Shown in pieces: positions 62,931 to 64,000 of a stretch of DNA of 64,000 nucleotides. Source of the DNA: Caldimonas brevitalea (GTDB lineage Bacteria > Pseudomonadota > Gammaproteobacteria > Burkholderiales > Burkholderiaceae_C); contig NZ_CP011371.1 of assembly GCF_001017435.1 (NCBI RefSeq), positions 6,262,001-6,326,000 on the forward strand. The letters run 5' to 3'. The notes under the pieces are model-generated. The model saw only the letters and a program-made list of their open reading frames with translations, did not search any database and was not told the DNA's origin. Position 1 is the first letter of the stretch. Every line of letters starts with the position of its first letter. The position numbers and the translations under genes were made by a program.

Positions 62931-63088
62931 CAGGGTTTTCACCCATGTGAAGCCGATTTCCTCGTTGTGAAGCGCAATTGCGGGTCGTGATGGGCTGAAA
63001 AGCGTCCGATTTGCGCAATGATGGCCACCTTCCCCGGCACGGGGCCAGGCCAGCTTGGTGCAAATGCAGCACCAAGGAGCGGCGGGCG

Positions 63089-63961
63089 TCAGGTTCCGTG
63101 CGACGTCAGCCCCAGCACCATGCCCAGCCCGACCGCCAGGCCCACCCAGTGGTTCGCCCGGAAGGCGCGAAAGCACCCGTCGCGGTCGCGCTCCCGGATC
63201 AGCCGGTAGTGCCACAGCACCTGTGCCGCGCCCGCCATCAGGCCGATCGCGCAAGGCCAGCCCAGCCCGAGTTGCCAGCCGACATGGCCCCATATCGCCA
63301 GGTAGGCTGCGTAGAGCAGCATCACGGCGGCGACGTCGAAACGGCCGAAGGTGATGGCCGAGGTGCGGATGCCGATCTTCAGGTCGTCGTCGCGGTCGAC
63401 CATCGCGTATTCGGTGTCGTACGCCACCACCCAGCACAGATTGCCCAGCAACAGCCACCAGGCGAGCGCCGGCACCTCCCCCTGGACGGCGGCGAAGGCC
63501 ATCGGGATGCCGAAGCTGAAGGCCACGCCGAGCACCGCCTGCGGCATCGAGAAGAACCGTTTGGTGTACGGGTAGGCGATCGAGACGGCGAGCGCGCCGA
63601 ACGACCACAACACGGTAACCGTGTTGGTGGTCAGCACCAGCACGAACGCGAGCAAGGCCAGCACGGCGGCCACCGCGAGGGCTTCGCGCGCCGGCAAGGC
63701 GCCGCTCGTCACCGGGCGTTGTGCCGTGCGTTTGACGTGTCGGTCGATGTCGCGGTCGGCCACGTCATTGACGGCGCATCCGGCCGAGCGCATCAGAAAG
63801 GTGCCGAGCGTGAACACGGCGATCAAATGCCAGCCGGGGAAACCGCCGGCCGCCAGCCACAAGGCCGCCAGCGTTGGCCACAGCAGCAGCAGCGTGCCGA
63901 CCGGCTTGTCCCAGCGGATCAACTGCAGATATAGCGGGAACTTGAGGGCGACGTGGGTCAT
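63089..63961 (-). CDS. ubiA: 4-hydroxybenzoate polyprenyltransferase UbiA
   Basis: The 290-residue polytopic protein has both prenyl-diphosphate motifs: [15 protein letters not shown] (NDxxDxxxD) and [17 protein letters not shown] (DxxxD). It also has [16 protein letters not shown] at the N-terminus and ~8-9 membrane helices. It joins the polyprenyl tail to 4-hydroxybenzoate in ubiquinone synthesis at the inner membrane. It stands alone here. Confidence 0.95.
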   Translation of the reverse strand: MTHVALKFPLYLQLIRWDKPVGTLLLLWPTLAALWLAAGGFPGWHLIAVFTLGTFLMRSAGCAVNDVADRDIDRHVKRTAQRPVTSGALPAREALAVAAVLALLAFVLVLTTNTVTVLWSFGALAVSIAYPYTKRFFSMPQAVLGVAFSFGIPMAFAAVQGEVPALAWWLLLGNLCWVVAYDTEYAMVDRDDDLKIGIRTSAITFGRFDVAAVMLLYAAYLAIWGHVGWQLGLGWPCAIGLMAGAAQVLWHYRLIRERDRDGCFRAFRANHWVGLAVGLGMVLGLTSHGT

Positions 63962-64000
63962 GGTGGCGTCAGTGTAGAAGGGCCGCGCCGATCGCTGGCC

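Overview
The window is high-GC, densely coded DNA that looks like a chromosome of a Burkholderiales betaproteobacterium (Rubrivivax/Leptothrix/Caldimonas-like group). The reasons are the housekeeping genes (rsmI, yraN, a diaA-like SIS gene and a BON lipoprotein gene; pilT/pilU; ubiA; putA with an Lrp regulator), an FxDxF-type PEP-CTERM protein and an AfuABC-like transporter with its own two-component system. The species call is inference; no rRNA is present.

Layout. 1-3.1 kb: SnoaL-like gene end, YheT-type hydrolase, a conserved hypothetical, a membrane-anchored dihaem cytochrome c, tRNA-Arg(CCG). 3.5-7.1 kb: an ECF sigma factor followed by a receptor-like Ser/Thr kinase with TPR-like repeats. 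7.1-9.2 kb: two convergent LuxR-type regulators with AHL-pocket residues and no luxI nearby. 9.1-15.7 kb: a minus-strand unit of response regulator, histidine kinase, periplasmic binding protein, fused permease and ATPase, with the second luxR coupled to its end by an ATGA overlap.

15.9-43.7 kb is the centre of interest: a complete type III secretion core. On the minus strand run sctV-S-C-D-(sctF-like)-I-J-K-L-N-O-T-U, with sctQ-R divergent. Directly downstream lie two giant genes of 1270 and 3188 codons. Both proteins begin with the same Ala/Glu/Arg-rich coiled-coil module. The 3188-aa protein carries, in order, a DUF4781-like region, a His-rich toxin-like domain, a clan CD (caspase-like) His/Cys pair, hydrophobic segments and a C-terminal LysM-like module. 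A near-identical 17-base element lies about 90-120 bases upstream of both the sctV operon and the giant-gene pair, which suggests co-regulation. SctU has HSAR at residues 262-265, where the family's autocleavage motif NPTH is expected. No classical translocator, SctP, SctW or dedicated AraC-type regulator is present.

43.8-64 kb: rlpA; rsmI divergent from yraN-diaA-BON lipoprotein (E. coli-like synteny); a TolC/HlyD/two-ABC-2-permease exporter without an ATPase gene; a beta-hydroxyacid dehydrogenase; pilT-cNMP protein-pilU; yggS; an Lrp regulator divergent from putA, then proC; a PEP-CTERM gene behind a sigma-54-like promoter; and ubiA. No insertion sequences, CRISPR arrays or integrases were seen. 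All calls rest on reading the sequence; no database search was run.
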